A DNA stretch of 19,857 nt from a bacterium (GTDB lineage Archaea; Thermoproteota; Nitrososphaeria; Nitrososphaerales; CADDZS01), in contig DAIDAB010000014.1 of assembly GCA_027310845.1 (NCBI GenBank), positions 1 to 19,857 on the forward strand, read 5' to 3'. A program made the position numbers and the translations under genes. The notes under the pieces were generated by a model, which did no database searches, was not told the DNA's origin, and saw only the letters and a list, made by a program, of their open reading frames with translations. How positions within the stretch are numbered: position 1 is the stretch's first letter; the number at the start of each line of letters is the position of its first letter. Positions 1-6,660 of this stretch are shown here, piece by piece.

Positions 1-37
1 AGTACCTAAGCAATATTGAGCGTCATTCCAACGAATC

Positions 38-84
38 CTAGGCGGTGGGCGATCCTCTCTATATTCGCCCACCTAGATTTTTTT
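38..84 (+). terminator. Strong hairpin followed by a T run
   Basis: The left arm CTAGGCGGTGGGCGA (38-52) pairs with TCGCCCACCTAG (65-76), giving 12 base pairs with a 3-base bulge and a 12-base loop. Seven T residues follow at 78-84. This is the classic shape of an intrinsic terminator reading rightward, so it probably ends a gene lying left of the window. A second short inverted repeat (TAGATTT at 74-80 with AAATCTA at 93-99) overlaps it. Confidence 0.65.
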
Positions 85-884
85 CGCAACAGAAATCTAT
101 GGCAGGTACTGGTCTCGCTTTCTTATCGCGTGATTCTGTGATCAACCGATCTTCAGGTTTCTCCATCAATGATCCACTGGGTTGCTCCTGATATACTGAA
201 GTGCTTCTGCATGCGTTTTGCCGTCAAGATTTTTCACCCTAGGAATGAGCCTTGGTCCTCTGTAATTGTTGTTCAAACAGTTTCGCGTTACAAACCTCGC
301 AACCCACTTGGAAAAATGGATTATATTTTGCCATGACCACCAACATATCCACAAATTTCATTCTTGTCATTGGAATGGCCTTTTCACCATATCAGCTCAC
401 ATTGTGTACCAATAGCGCATTGCCATTCAATTTGGATTAGGTCGGATAGTCATCGTCTTCTTTCTTGATCATCATGCCATAAGGGCATTCATGCGCGAGC
501 CCTAGAAAATCAGCCAGGAGGGAGACAATAAAAAAGGAGCAAAACGAGAATTGTAATGAAACGTATTCTATATAGAGGTATTGCATCGCTTCAACTACAT
601 CAATTTAGGAATTGTAGCTTTCTTTTGTTCTATGGGATTGCTGCATCTAGCTCCCTAAAGCCAATGTATCTCCGCTCCATATGAATTGGCTCTTTGACTC
701 CGTGAAAGTAATTAAATCAACGCTTCCAGAAGCGTAGTGCGTCGAATCATCCGAACAATATTGTTTCGATACCTATAAATCAAAGGCACAGAGGAAAGTC
801 ATTTAGTTCCCACCTAATTCTTGTCTCAAGCCTGTGATCATTGATTTCAAGATTGTAAACGAGATTCCTTAGAGAGTGTGATCA
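85..884. other. Gene-poor stretch with one possible zinc-finger remnant
   Basis: I see no convincing gene in these 800 bases. On the minus strand, 370 down to 239, there is a 43-residue frame containing the motif GCEVCNAKLF (a C-x2-C knuckle). In another frame the protein-like string PRVKNLDGKTHAEALQYI follows directly (minus strand, down to 166). The two could be halves of one small frameshifted gene, but neither half matches a family I know. Repeat copy A lies at about 531-662. AT-rich sequence before 885 presumably carries the promoter of the ACT-V4R gene. Confidence 0.3.
531..662. repeat. Diverged intergenic element, copy A
   Basis: This stretch aligns by eye with copy B at about 2284-2424 along some 130-140 bases. 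Shared blocks in the same order are AATAAAAA, AAGGAGC, AATGAAA, AGGAATTGTAGCTT and ATCTAGCTC followed by AAAGC. Small indels break any common reading frame, so the conservation is not coding. Copy A contains a weak hairpin (ATTGcAT at 580-586 with ATCAAT at 599-604) where copy B has a strong one. Its nature is unknown; it could be a decayed mobile element or a paralogous small RNA. Confidence 0.5.
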
Positions 885-1652
885 GTGCCTAACAGGACTT
901 ATCCTAGAAACATTGGCATCTCAGTCCCCAGTGGTGAGGGCATATACGAGATTGTCGTGGTTGGAAAGGACAGAATAGGCGTATTGAGGGATCTAGCAGA
1001 GATAATCGCCTCTCATGGGATCAGTCTTGTCGAAACTGGGATGTACCAGGCGTTTGATCACGGAGAGTTTGTGTTCGCAGGGTACGGGGATTTCAGGACG
1101 GCGAAATGCAATCCACAGGAGCTCAAGTCTGAACTCAAGAAGCTCAGTTTTGTGATTGAGGTCCAGGTTGATCTTCCGGCATCCAAGACGTTTGACCGCC
1201 ACCTCTTTCCAATCGTAATCTCAGGTGGAGAGAGGGTGATAGTGCTCCGAATGGAATCTTTTCTCAAGGTTGAGAAGCGCCTGGAAGAAGCAATGGGTTC
1301 GGGAGGAGGGACGATCATGTACGAAGTCGGAAGAGATTACGGCCTGGAAGTAGTGAATCGATACAAAGAACTCTACCTGCATGAAAACGAGGCAAAGCTG
1401 CTCGAAATACTCAGATCCGGAGCAAGGGCTACTGGCTGGGGCCTTTTTGATTTCCACGTTGAAAACCCCAAGAAGATCTTCGTAAGAGTAGAAGAACCAA
1501 CAATGTCAGACACATCAGACGGGGAGAGCAGGTTCACCTATGGAATTGTAGGCGGTCTGATTGAGGGAGTTTACGGTCGTCGGTTCAACCTAGAGCGCTC
1601 TGATTATGACAGAGAGAATAGAGAGCTGAAACTCATCTTCACCGCTCCGTAG
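885..1652 (+). CDS. ACT domain - V4R-like domain protein
   Basis: A 255-residue soluble protein starting at GTG. Residues about 20-97 read as an ACT domain: the opening strand YEIVVVGKDRIGVLRDLAEI, with the D-x-x-G-x-L turn before the first helix, is typical of small-molecule-binding ACT modules. Residues about 135-255 resemble the V4R (4-vinyl reductase) fold, with a helical stretch, then GWGLFDFHVENPKKIFVRVE and a terminal FTYGIVGGLIEGVYG segment near the usual ligand pocket. In this family a regulatory or ligand-sensing role is usual, and I infer a metabolite sensor. No DNA-binding domain is visible, and the ligand cannot be told. The gene stands alone, with no close neighbour in the same direction. 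Confidence 0.75.
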   Translation: MPNRTYPRNIGISVPSGEGIYEIVVVGKDRIGVLRDLAEIIASHGISLVETGMYQAFDHGEFVFAGYGDFRTAKCNPQELKSELKKLSFVIEVQVDLPASKTFDRHLFPIVISGGERVIVLRMESFLKVEKRLEEAMGSGGGTIMYEVGRDYGLEVVNRYKELYLHENEAKLLEILRSGARATGWGLFDFHVENPKKIFVRVEEPTMSDTSDGESRFTYGIVGGLIEGVYGRRFNLERSDYDRENRELKLIFTAP

Positions 1653-1686
1653 TTCGGCCTCCAAGAACAAACAGATCTCAAAGTGA

Positions 1687-2034
1687 TCACGGGATCATCT
1701 GGTCTCTTTTGCGCTCTGATGTGATTTCAAGCTTAGAAAAGACGGCAGTTGTTCGTGCATTCCTCAATTTATTTTCATTTCTTAATCGCGCTGCTCTCTC
1801 CGCCACACGGACTCTTCCTCTAGTCTCCTGCCCGCCCCTTTCAATCGAAGCCAAGCACTTTCGCTCGTCGTCTTTCAACGTATAGAAGAAATCAGAGCCC
1901 TGGGTCGTTAACATGCACTCACCACCAAGAGGAATATCCAGATCAAACCATTCAAACTCCGAATAGAATCGTAATGCTTTATTCCTTCGATTAATCTTTG
2001 AAAATACACCTGAGCCTGTGTCTAGAAAATGCAA
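1687..2034 (-). CDS. Possible small basic protein, unrecognised
   Basis: An open frame of 115 residues, rich in Arg, Lys and Glu, with no membrane segment and no motif I recognise. The C-terminal half (from about MLTTQGSDFFYTLKDDERK onward) reads like a genuine charged helical protein. The first ATG overlaps the start of the zinc-ribbon gene on the other strand by six bases and has no Shine-Dalgarno. If real, the gene more likely begins at the internal ATG (residue 41), which follows GGTGGTGAGTGC. It may equally be a chance frame in an otherwise empty interval. Confidence 0.3.
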   Translation of the reverse strand: MHFLDTGSGVFSKINRRNKALRFYSEFEWFDLDIPLGGECMLTTQGSDFFYTLKDDERKCLASIERGGQETRGRVRVAERAARLRNENKLRNARTTAVFSKLEITSERKRDQMIP

Positions 2035-2175
2035 GCAGTTGATGAAAGGAAAAGAAAGTACTGCGCCAATTGCGGCAAGGAGATCAAGCCAGGGCAGGGT
2101 ATCGCGATAAACGACCGTTCTTCTGTATGCTCCCCTGATTGCGAAAAAGAGTTTAAGAAAGGAAAAATTCCCTGA
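2029..2175 (+). CDS. Small zinc-ribbon protein (DUF2116-like)
   Basis: A 48-residue protein. The four cysteines occur as YCANCGKEI (C12, C15) and SVCSPDCEKEF (C34, C38), giving C-x2-C ... C-x3-C with a charged, lysine-rich tail. This arrangement matches short archaeal zinc-ribbon proteins such as the DUF2116 type, in which the second pair follows the pattern C-S-x-x-C-x-x-x-[FY]. The cysteine spacing and the basic ends suggest a folded zinc knuckle; the partner is unknown. No clear ribosome-binding site precedes the ATG, so it may be translated from a short leader. It stands alone on its strand. Confidence 0.6.
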   Translation: MQAVDERKRKYCANCGKEIKPGQGIAINDRSSVCSPDCEKEFKKGKIP

Positions 2176-2283
2176 ACTCTCCCTTTCTTTCTGCTGGTCG
2201 GAGATTCTTTACATTCTTTGTGGATAGTTATGCAATAAGGACGCTTACGCGCGCGCCGGTGAAACACGAAGATAGCTGTTTCG

Positions 2284-2424
2284 AATAAAAACCTAAGGAG
2301 CGAAGTAAGAACTCCAATGAAAACCACCGATATTGGACATCCTGTATGAGTTCAATTGATTCAATACAGGAATTGTAGCTTCCTATGGTTTCATTGGAAT
2401 TTCTGTATCTAGCTCTCCAAAGCA
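2284..2424. repeat. Diverged intergenic element, copy B
   Basis: This is the second copy of the element at about 531-662. The best-conserved block is AGGAATTGTAGCTT near 2368-2381, followed by ATCTAGCTC near 2407-2415. Unlike copy A, this copy can fold into two nested stems (described separately). Identity is roughly 60-65 percent by eye, so the copies are old. Confidence 0.5.
2314..2397. ncRNA. Candidate structured RNA: nested hairpins in copy B
   Basis: An outer stem pairs CCAATGAAAACCA (2314-2326) with TGGTTTCATTGG (2386-2397), 12 pairs with one bulged A. An inner stem spans 2341-2370: CCTGTAT with ATACAGG, then GAGTT with GATTC containing wobble pairs and one bulge, closing on a 5-base loop. 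Two good stems, properly nested in 84 bases, suggest an RNA or a protein-binding inverted repeat. Expression is unproven, and copy A does not keep the outer stem. Confidence 0.35.
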
Positions 2425-2730
2425 CAGGCTCTTCTCTACTTATGACTATCTTCCTTTGCGTCACAAGTTAACATAGCTGCCGTGAAAGGGCCCTTCTAGA
2501 ATCCATCAATCACTGCCTAATATTATGAGTCTTACACAATGTGATCTCTGGTACCAATTCCATTTCCAACCTTGTTTCAACTTTGCTATGTTTCCATGCT
2601 CTTCCATACTGTCAAGATTTGTCAGCGCCTGTTCGCATATTTATGCAACTGCATGCGTCCTTGCGAGACATTTGGATGCGTTCATCCACAAGTTGACGCT
2701 CTCTAACGCCTAAGCACGAATGAATTTAAC

Positions 2731-2762
2731 AGTGATTCATTATCAGAATTGAGAATCGTAGC
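2731..2762. repeat. Upstream direct repeat, first copy
   Basis: AGTGATTCATTATCAG and the following GAGAATCGTAGC match a second copy at 2834-2865 at about 25 of 32 positions, 103 bases apart. Both lie before the membrane-protein gene at 2908. They may be regulator-binding sites or two alternative promoters. Confidence 0.45.
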
Positions 2763-2833
2763 TTAAACCGAACGGTTTGGTGCAAGACTCGCCCATGGCA
2801 GTATAGCTTACAACTGAAGACCTGATTCGAATT

Positions 2834-2865
2834 AGTGCGTCATTATCAGTTTTGATATTCGTACC
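2834..2865. repeat. Upstream direct repeat, second copy
   Basis: AGTGCGTCATTATCAG then GATATTCGTACC, matching the first copy at 2731-2762. It ends 42 bases before the start codon at 2908. The AT-rich part (TTTTGATATTC) could hold a TATA-like element, which would put the transcript start just before the Shine-Dalgarno. Confidence 0.45.
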
Positions 2866-2890
2866 ACTGCTTTAATAGTTTCCAGAATAG

Positions 2891-2897
2891 AAGGAGG
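2891..2897 (+). promoter_or_regulatory. Strong Shine-Dalgarno for the gene at 2908
   Basis: AAGGAGG lies 10 bases before the ATG. It is one of the few perfect ribosome-binding sites in the window and fixes this start against the overlapping frame at 2928. Confidence 0.75.
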
Positions 2898-2907
2898 ACA
2901 GGAAGAC

Positions 2908-3450
2908 ATGCAACCAATACAAGGTAAGTGGGCTGGGAGATTCATCTGGGCAGCAGTAATCCAGGGATTAATCATAACCATCGTGACAGTATTTATCATC
3001 GAGCCGCTCAGTTTCTTCAACATCAATTCGTACTACAGCCCCTCCAAAGTAATCGCGGGAAATGGGGCCGGAACGTGGATGTTCACTGGCTACATCTCCT
3101 ATCTAGTCGTTGGCGTGGTCGCTGTCGCAGTCACTGCAATGTTCTACTTCTACATCGAAGGGATCATGGGCAAGGTGTACAAGGGTCTGACAAATGCCCT
3201 CGCCTGGGCGCACTACATCCTCATGAACGTGGGGGTGGCAGGTTCAATGCTCCTAATGATTTGGGGAGGTTACACGGCAGGCGTTGCAAGCGTCCCCGTG
3301 GCCTCTGGTGGCCTAGGTTACACATCACTGCAAATCCACGAGCAGATACTCGGCCAGCTTACAAATCCCATTGGTGCGTTAATCCTTCTGGCATCTGTAG
3401 GCGCACTTCTTGGAGGCCTAGGATTCGTACTCAGAAGCAGGATGAAGTAA
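2908..3450 (+). CDS. Four-helix membrane protein, unrecognised
   Basis: A 180-residue integral membrane protein. Four hydrophobic helices are visible at about residues 12-31 (FIWAAVIQGLIITIVTVFII), 57-84 (starting WMFTGYISYLVVGVV), 96-122 (containing AHYILMNVGVAGSMLLMIWG) and 155-175 (IGALILLASVGALLGGLGFV). His102 lies within helix 3 and His144 lies in a loop, so a haem or metal role is conceivable but not shown. Glycine-rich helices 3 and 4 recall respiratory membrane subunits; I cannot assign a family. The start is set by a perfect Shine-Dalgarno. The gene is a single transcription unit, with conserved direct repeats upstream that suggest regulated expression. General layout resembles the 4-helix proteins of the Rieske/cytochrome b operon, but no clear sequence homology is seen. 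Confidence 0.8.
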   Translation: MQPIQGKWAGRFIWAAVIQGLIITIVTVFIIEPLSFFNINSYYSPSKVIAGNGAGTWMFTGYISYLVVGVVAVAVTAMFYFYIEGIMGKVYKGLTNALAWAHYILMNVGVAGSMLLMIWGGYTAGVASVPVASGGLGYTSLQIHEQILGQLTNPIGALILLASVGALLGGLGFVLRSRMK

Positions 3451-3558
3451 GAATGCTCTCAAACAAGCTGAAAAAGTAGTCCGAGAAAGAATTCCGTAAA
3501 TGATGTGAGCAAGAAAGCTGACATTAAGACTTCGATTATTCATCCGGAATCTCCTTGC

Positions 3559-4011
3559 TTATTCGAAAACTCTTCTGGTCATGTAGAGGATGACAAACCA
3601 GAGAAGTATGCTGTACGTTACCGCCACTAGGAGAGCGAGAAGAATTCCGCGAACGGCAAACAAGTAGAATAGAAGAAAGAGGAAAACGATTCCGAGAAGG
3701 ACACCGTGCATTAGGTGCCCAGCAACAGAAAACAAAATTATCTTTCTTTTCGGCAGAGATTTGCGCATGAGTGCCGACACCATCACGGAGTTTACCCGCC
3801 ATTCGGCCACACCCTCCATTCCCCATCTTCTCCAAAAGGGAATCTCGAAAATAGTCATGCAAAGGGCACTTAAGAGGCCAACAATCGTTCCTCCTGCAAC
3901 TTCAAGGAAAAGAAGAAAGTACGCAGGCCAACTGCTCTAATCAATGAGGAATGCAATTTTCAAGCCAAAAGTTGGAAAATCCTTCGTAAGATCTATTTTG
4001 AATTGAGTCAA
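3559..4011 (-). pseudogene. Small membrane protein interrupted by an amber codon
   Basis: In one frame from TTG (4011-4009) there are 24 codons, a TAG (3939-3937), then an open frame to 3559. The TTG overlaps the TGA stop of the DCC gene as TTGA, the same coupling seen between cytochrome b and the gene after it. Coding-like sequence continues across the TAG: KIAFLID before it and SSWPAYFLLFLEVAGGTIVG after it, forming a first membrane helix. An amphipathic stretch (FEIPFWRRWGMEGVAEW) and two more helices (around LMHGVLLGIVFLFLLFYLF and LLVAVTYSILLWFVILYM) follow. Without the stop the product would be about 149 residues with three helices. If the upstream part is ignored, a 99-residue two-helix protein could start at the ATG at 3858, but it lacks a nearby ribosome site. 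TAG ends other genes here, so recoding is unlikely. Confidence 0.5.
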
Positions 4012-4421
4012 TTTCTTTGCGTCTTAAATCTCAAGTCAAGCGAAGATCCATGCGAAGAGCAGGATTTGTACGCGCAAGCTCCAGTGTCGTGCAATCTCGA
4101 GAGTGTTGAATAAACAAAACTTGTCATATTCTTGGCTCCAGGCGCAGTGCGAAGGAGGAAGGCAACAGGCCTTCCAAGTGGGAATAGCATTACGAGATCG
4201 GGAATTGCTCTTGATCCACTCTGAATCTTACCCTCAGGAGAGATAAGGTGGAAAGATGTATGCCTTTGGATTCTTGGCAATGAATCTAGTAGACCTCTTT
4301 CATCTGCTGAGACCAGCGAAAGGTAGCTCAGGCGATTGAATTTGTCAAGCCAATCGACCATGCGCTTGAACTTTGAACATGGGCCACAGTCCGAGTCGTA
4401 AATGAGCAGGTATTGCTCCAA
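4008..4421 (-). CDS. DCC-family thiol-disulfide oxidoreductase-like protein (DUF393)
   Basis: A 137-residue protein starting at TTG. The N-terminus LLIYDSDCGPCSKFKRMVDW holds the family signature D-x-D-C-x-x-C directly after the first beta strand, as in the DUF393/DCC group, which has a thioredoxin-like fold. Residues 65-95 (IQSGSRAIPDLVMLFPLG) match the usual central region, where a substrate 'surface' and an Arg-containing helix occur. Two further cysteines appear at the C-terminus (ACAYKSCSSHG). The family is thought to reduce or shuffle disulfides, often alongside small membrane proteins, and here the next gene downstream does encode one, translationally coupled by TTGA. The physiological substrate is unknown. 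Confidence 0.8.
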   Translation of the reverse strand: MEQYLLIYDSDCGPCSKFKRMVDWLDKFNRLSYLSLVSADERGLLDSLPRIQRHTSFHLISPEGKIQSGSRAIPDLVMLFPLGRPVAFLLRTAPGAKNMTSFVYSTLSRLHDTGACAYKSCSSHGSSLDLRFKTQRN

Positions 4422-4468
4422 AATTAATCAACAACTTTCTCTTTCCTTTCTACACATGCGATTGGTTG

Positions 4469-4475
4469 TATTTAA
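4469..4475 (-). promoter_or_regulatory. Possible TATA box of the DCC gene
   Basis: Reading leftward the sequence is TTAAATA, about 48 bases before the TTG start. A transcript starting some 25 bases downstream would include a purine-rich leader (AAAGGAAAGAG). The placement is plausible, with no further support. Confidence 0.3.
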
Positions 4476-4626
4476 TCTAAGAATGATTGCAGTCCTCTGG
4501 CAAGACAAGAGGATCAATGGTTGAGGGTCCAGACTTTACACACTCTGGTTTAGTTCAAGATGGATCTCCCGTCGGAACTAAAATGAATAAATTCGTTGGC
4601 TTCTCGTTTCCTCGACTGAAATTTTG

Positions 4627-5181
4627 TTAACTACGTGACAAACGCGCGACAACTGCGTAGTGGTACTGAGGCACATCCAGAACAACAGGATCAACATAAC
4701 CTGCCCTGTTCAACCACCTGACAGTCTGCTTTTCGGTTGGTCGCATTCGTATGGGCGGTCCCCTCGGAGTTTTTTCAACCTTCCAGTTTAGCACCGCTAC
4801 AACTCCATTTGGTTTGAGCAGATCAGCAGTGGCTTTGAGAAGACGAAACTTGCTCTTGGTTCCATGAATTATGTTTGCAAGCAACGCAAAATCCACTGTG
4901 GCGAGGAGTTCCCTCTCTTTCCCTGCCGAAATATCAGCGAGAATCGGTATCACGTTTTTCAGATGCTTTTCATGAGCCCTTTTTTCAACTACACGTAGCA
5001 ACTTGCGATCTATGTCAAGTGCGAAAACCTTTCCCTTGTTTCCCACGATCTGTGCTGCAACGATTGCAAAAGTCCCATAACCGCAGCCGAGATCGGCGAC
5101 CACCATTCCCTTCTTCAGTCCTAGCGCAACGAGAGTCTTTCTGGGAGAGAAGTAGGTCTCCCACTCCTTTTCCCCCGGCAT
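4627..5181 (-). CDS. Class I SAM-dependent methyltransferase
   Basis: A 184-residue soluble enzyme starting at ATG. Motif I is VVADLGCGYGTFAI (residues 27-40), the glycine-rich SAM loop. The acidic end of strand 2 is FALDIDRKLL (about 53-62), which binds the ribose. VDFALLANIIHG (about 96-107) is motif IV, and LLKPNGVVAVLNWKVEKTPRG is the post-motif region with the conserved LKPNG turn. This pattern fits small UbiE/arsenite-type and archaeal methyltransferases; the acceptor cannot be told. The C-terminal strand ends in YHYAVVARLS, as in many of this group. It lies 140 bases after the cysteine synthase gene, so it may have its own promoter. Confidence 0.8.
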   Translation of the reverse strand: MPGEKEWETYFSPRKTLVALGLKKGMVVADLGCGYGTFAIVAAQIVGNKGKVFALDIDRKLLRVVEKRAHEKHLKNVIPILADISAGKERELLATVDFALLANIIHGTKSKFRLLKATADLLKPNGVVAVLNWKVEKTPRGPPIRMRPTEKQTVRWLNRAGYVDPVVLDVPQYHYAVVARLSRS

Positions 5182-5276
5182 ATCGGTTTCTTTGAGTCTC
5201 AGATTGCAACGCCTGCGTTTCTCTCATTTCTTTGGTTGCTTATCCCATAGTATCCCAGTGTGTTCCCACCAAGCTG

Positions 5277-5318
5277 CAGATCATTATTTTACGAGCGACT
5301 CTGCAAATGATACGATAT
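5277..5318 (-). terminator. Possible hairpin after the cysteine synthase gene
   Basis: Just past the cysteine synthase stop, reading leftward, ATCATT pairs with AATGAT, and GCAGA with TCTGC in an interleaved fashion. The two pairings exclude each other or form a pseudoknot. A terminator or leader element of the methyltransferase gene is possible; support is weak. Confidence 0.2.
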
Positions 5319-5321
5319 ATC

Positions 5322-6260
5322 TTACTCATACAGGTTAGTAGAAAGATATCTCTCCCCTCCGTCTGGAAGCACCGCGACTATCGTCTTCTCCTTCCCAAGC
5401 TCCTTTGCTTTTTTCAGTGCCACGTACATTATTGAACCCGAGCTCATTCCTATGAGCAGTCCTTCCTTTCTTGCAACTTCTCGCGCAACTTTGAAGCCCT
5501 CGTTCTTTTCTTCTTCTCCTATCTCGATTACCTCATCAAAGTATTCTGCTCTGTAAAGTTGAGTCGGGAATGCTTCGCGTGGGTTCCTCAGACCCTGAAC
5601 GCTCACGCCAAGCTTCGGAGTGACGCCAATTACTCTTACGTCTGGTTTATTCTCCTTGACGCGCATTGAAGTGCCGACACCAGTCCCTGCGGTTCCCACT
5701 CCAATTATCACTGCGTCAAGCTCTCCCCCCGTTTGCTCCAGAATTTCTTTTCCAGTCGTCTGGTAGTGTGCCATGATGTTTGCAGGATCCTTGAACTGAT
5801 CGACATCAACGTATTTTTCCGGATTTTCCTTGAGCATCTTCTGTTTTAGCTCGATTGCGCCTGCTGTCCCTTTGGATCCAGGAGAAAGGATGAGATCTGC
5901 TCCGTATGCCTTGATTATCTTCCTCCTCTCAATGCTTACTGATTCTGGCATGACTATCCCAATCCTGTATCCCTTGGAGGCAGCAATCATGGAAAGCGCG
6001 ATCCCGGTGTTGCCTGACGTAGCCTCAAGTATCGTCTTCCTTTCATCGCCTGAACTTTCCTTCGTACTCGAGAGTTTTCCTGCGCTCTCTGCATACTCCA
6101 TGATGTAGAGACCCAGCCTGTCCTTGACTGATCCACCAATGTTGTACCACTCGAGCTTTGCGTAGATTGTCGCATCCTCTTTACTGGTGACCCTGTTTAT
6201 CCTGACCATGGGGGTGTTGCCCACAAGCTCTGTCACATCATTGAATATTTTCTTTGCCAA
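5322..6260 (-). CDS. cysK: Cysteine synthase / O-acetylserine (thiol) lyase-like PLP enzyme
   Basis: A 312-residue fold-type II PLP enzyme making cysteine from an activated serine and sulfide. The PLP lysine is K46 in YNIGGSVKDR. The substrate loop is EATSGNTGIALS (about 79-90), the phosphate-binding loop is GVGTAGTGVGTS (about 187-198), and the C-terminal VLPDGGERYLST is typical, with Gly where most members have Ser. Length and motifs fit CysK/CysM rather than the longer archaeal O-phosphoserine sulfhydrylase or cystathionine beta-synthase, and no CBS domain follows. The acceptor (O-acetyl- or O-phosphoserine) is not decidable by eye. The start is TTG, with an in-frame stop two codons upstream, so no earlier start is possible. 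Two perfect 13-base palindromes lie just before the gene. Confidence 0.88.
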   Translation of the reverse strand: MAKKIFNDVTELVGNTPMVRINRVTSKEDATIYAKLEWYNIGGSVKDRLGLYIMEYAESAGKLSSTKESSGDERKTILEATSGNTGIALSMIAASKGYRIGIVMPESVSIERRKIIKAYGADLILSPGSKGTAGAIELKQKMLKENPEKYVDVDQFKDPANIMAHYQTTGKEILEQTGGELDAVIIGVGTAGTGVGTSMRVKENKPDVRVIGVTPKLGVSVQGLRNPREAFPTQLYRAEYFDEVIEIGEEEKNEGFKVAREVARKEGLLIGMSSGSIMYVALKKAKELGKEKTIVAVLPDGGERYLSTNLYE

Positions 6261-6274
6261 TGCTCACTCATTCC

Positions 6275-6305
6275 CTTGTTGAACAAGACATTCCCGCCTG
6301 GCGGG
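6275..6305. promoter_or_regulatory. Two adjacent 13-base palindromes upstream of the cysteine synthase gene
   Basis: CTTGTT-G-AACAAG (6275-6287) and CCCGCC-T-GGCGGG (6293-6305) are each perfect 6+1+6 inverted repeats, with centres 18 bases apart, starting 15 bases before the start codon. A TATA-like TTGATAAG (reading leftward, 6316-6309) would place the transcript start near the first palindrome, so they could be operators. In the RNA they could fold as two small hairpins, though a 1-base loop would open a pair or two. Confidence 0.45.
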
Positions 6306-6660
6306 CAGCTTATCAATGCTGACAATGACGCAAACACAGGCATTTTGAGCGCAGAAGCAGCGCGGTAATAGATACAGTCGGCCTACAAATCAAGAAGCAG
6401 GCCCGACACATTTAGGGAAAGAATTCTTATCTGCCTCCTCAAATGTTCAGCTGCTCGTCCAATGGATGGGTATCGTTTTTCTCGATATCTATCTACACAT
6501 ACTGTTTTGAACTCGCAGCAGGTTCGTTTCGACTGTTTTGAGCCATCGAAATAATATGATAGAAAGAGGAAGTATTAACTTCATCTTCGGGATTAAGAGC
6601 GGAATCCTCGAACTACTTAGGCGCATACCAACCAGTCTACTTGGTTCCCCTGAAAGATAT
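6306..6660. other. Intergenic stretch without a gene
   Basis: No convincing coding frame is found. A 49-codon plus-strand frame at 6556-6705 runs into the 3' end of the next gene and has no recognisable motif. No tRNA-like folding is evident. The left part contains the presumed promoter of the cysteine synthase gene. Confidence 0.4.

Larger units (their letters stand above)
2176..2907. other. Intergenic stretch with repeat copy B and tandem upstream repeats
   Basis: No convincing gene is seen. A short frame at 2525-2713 (plus strand) has odd composition and no family resemblance. The interval contains repeat copy B with its nested hairpins, a near-palindrome GCATATTTATGC around 2636-2647, and two direct repeats at 2731 and 2834 leading to the membrane-protein gene at 2908. 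Confidence 0.4.

Noticed and set aside
2928..3479. A 183-residue frame overlapping the membrane-protein gene
   Set aside because: It is rich in Arg, His and Cys with no hydrophobic helices, and the frame at 2908 has a perfect Shine-Dalgarno and clear membrane segments.
3937..3939. TAG as a pyrrolysine codon
   Set aside because: TAG terminates several intact genes here (for example at 1652, 6661 and 17480), and no pyl genes are visible.
4517..4630. A 37-codon plus-strand frame (MVEGPDFTHSGLV...) with AGAGG upstream
   Set aside because: Too short, no motif, and it ends inside the 3' end of the methyltransferase gene.
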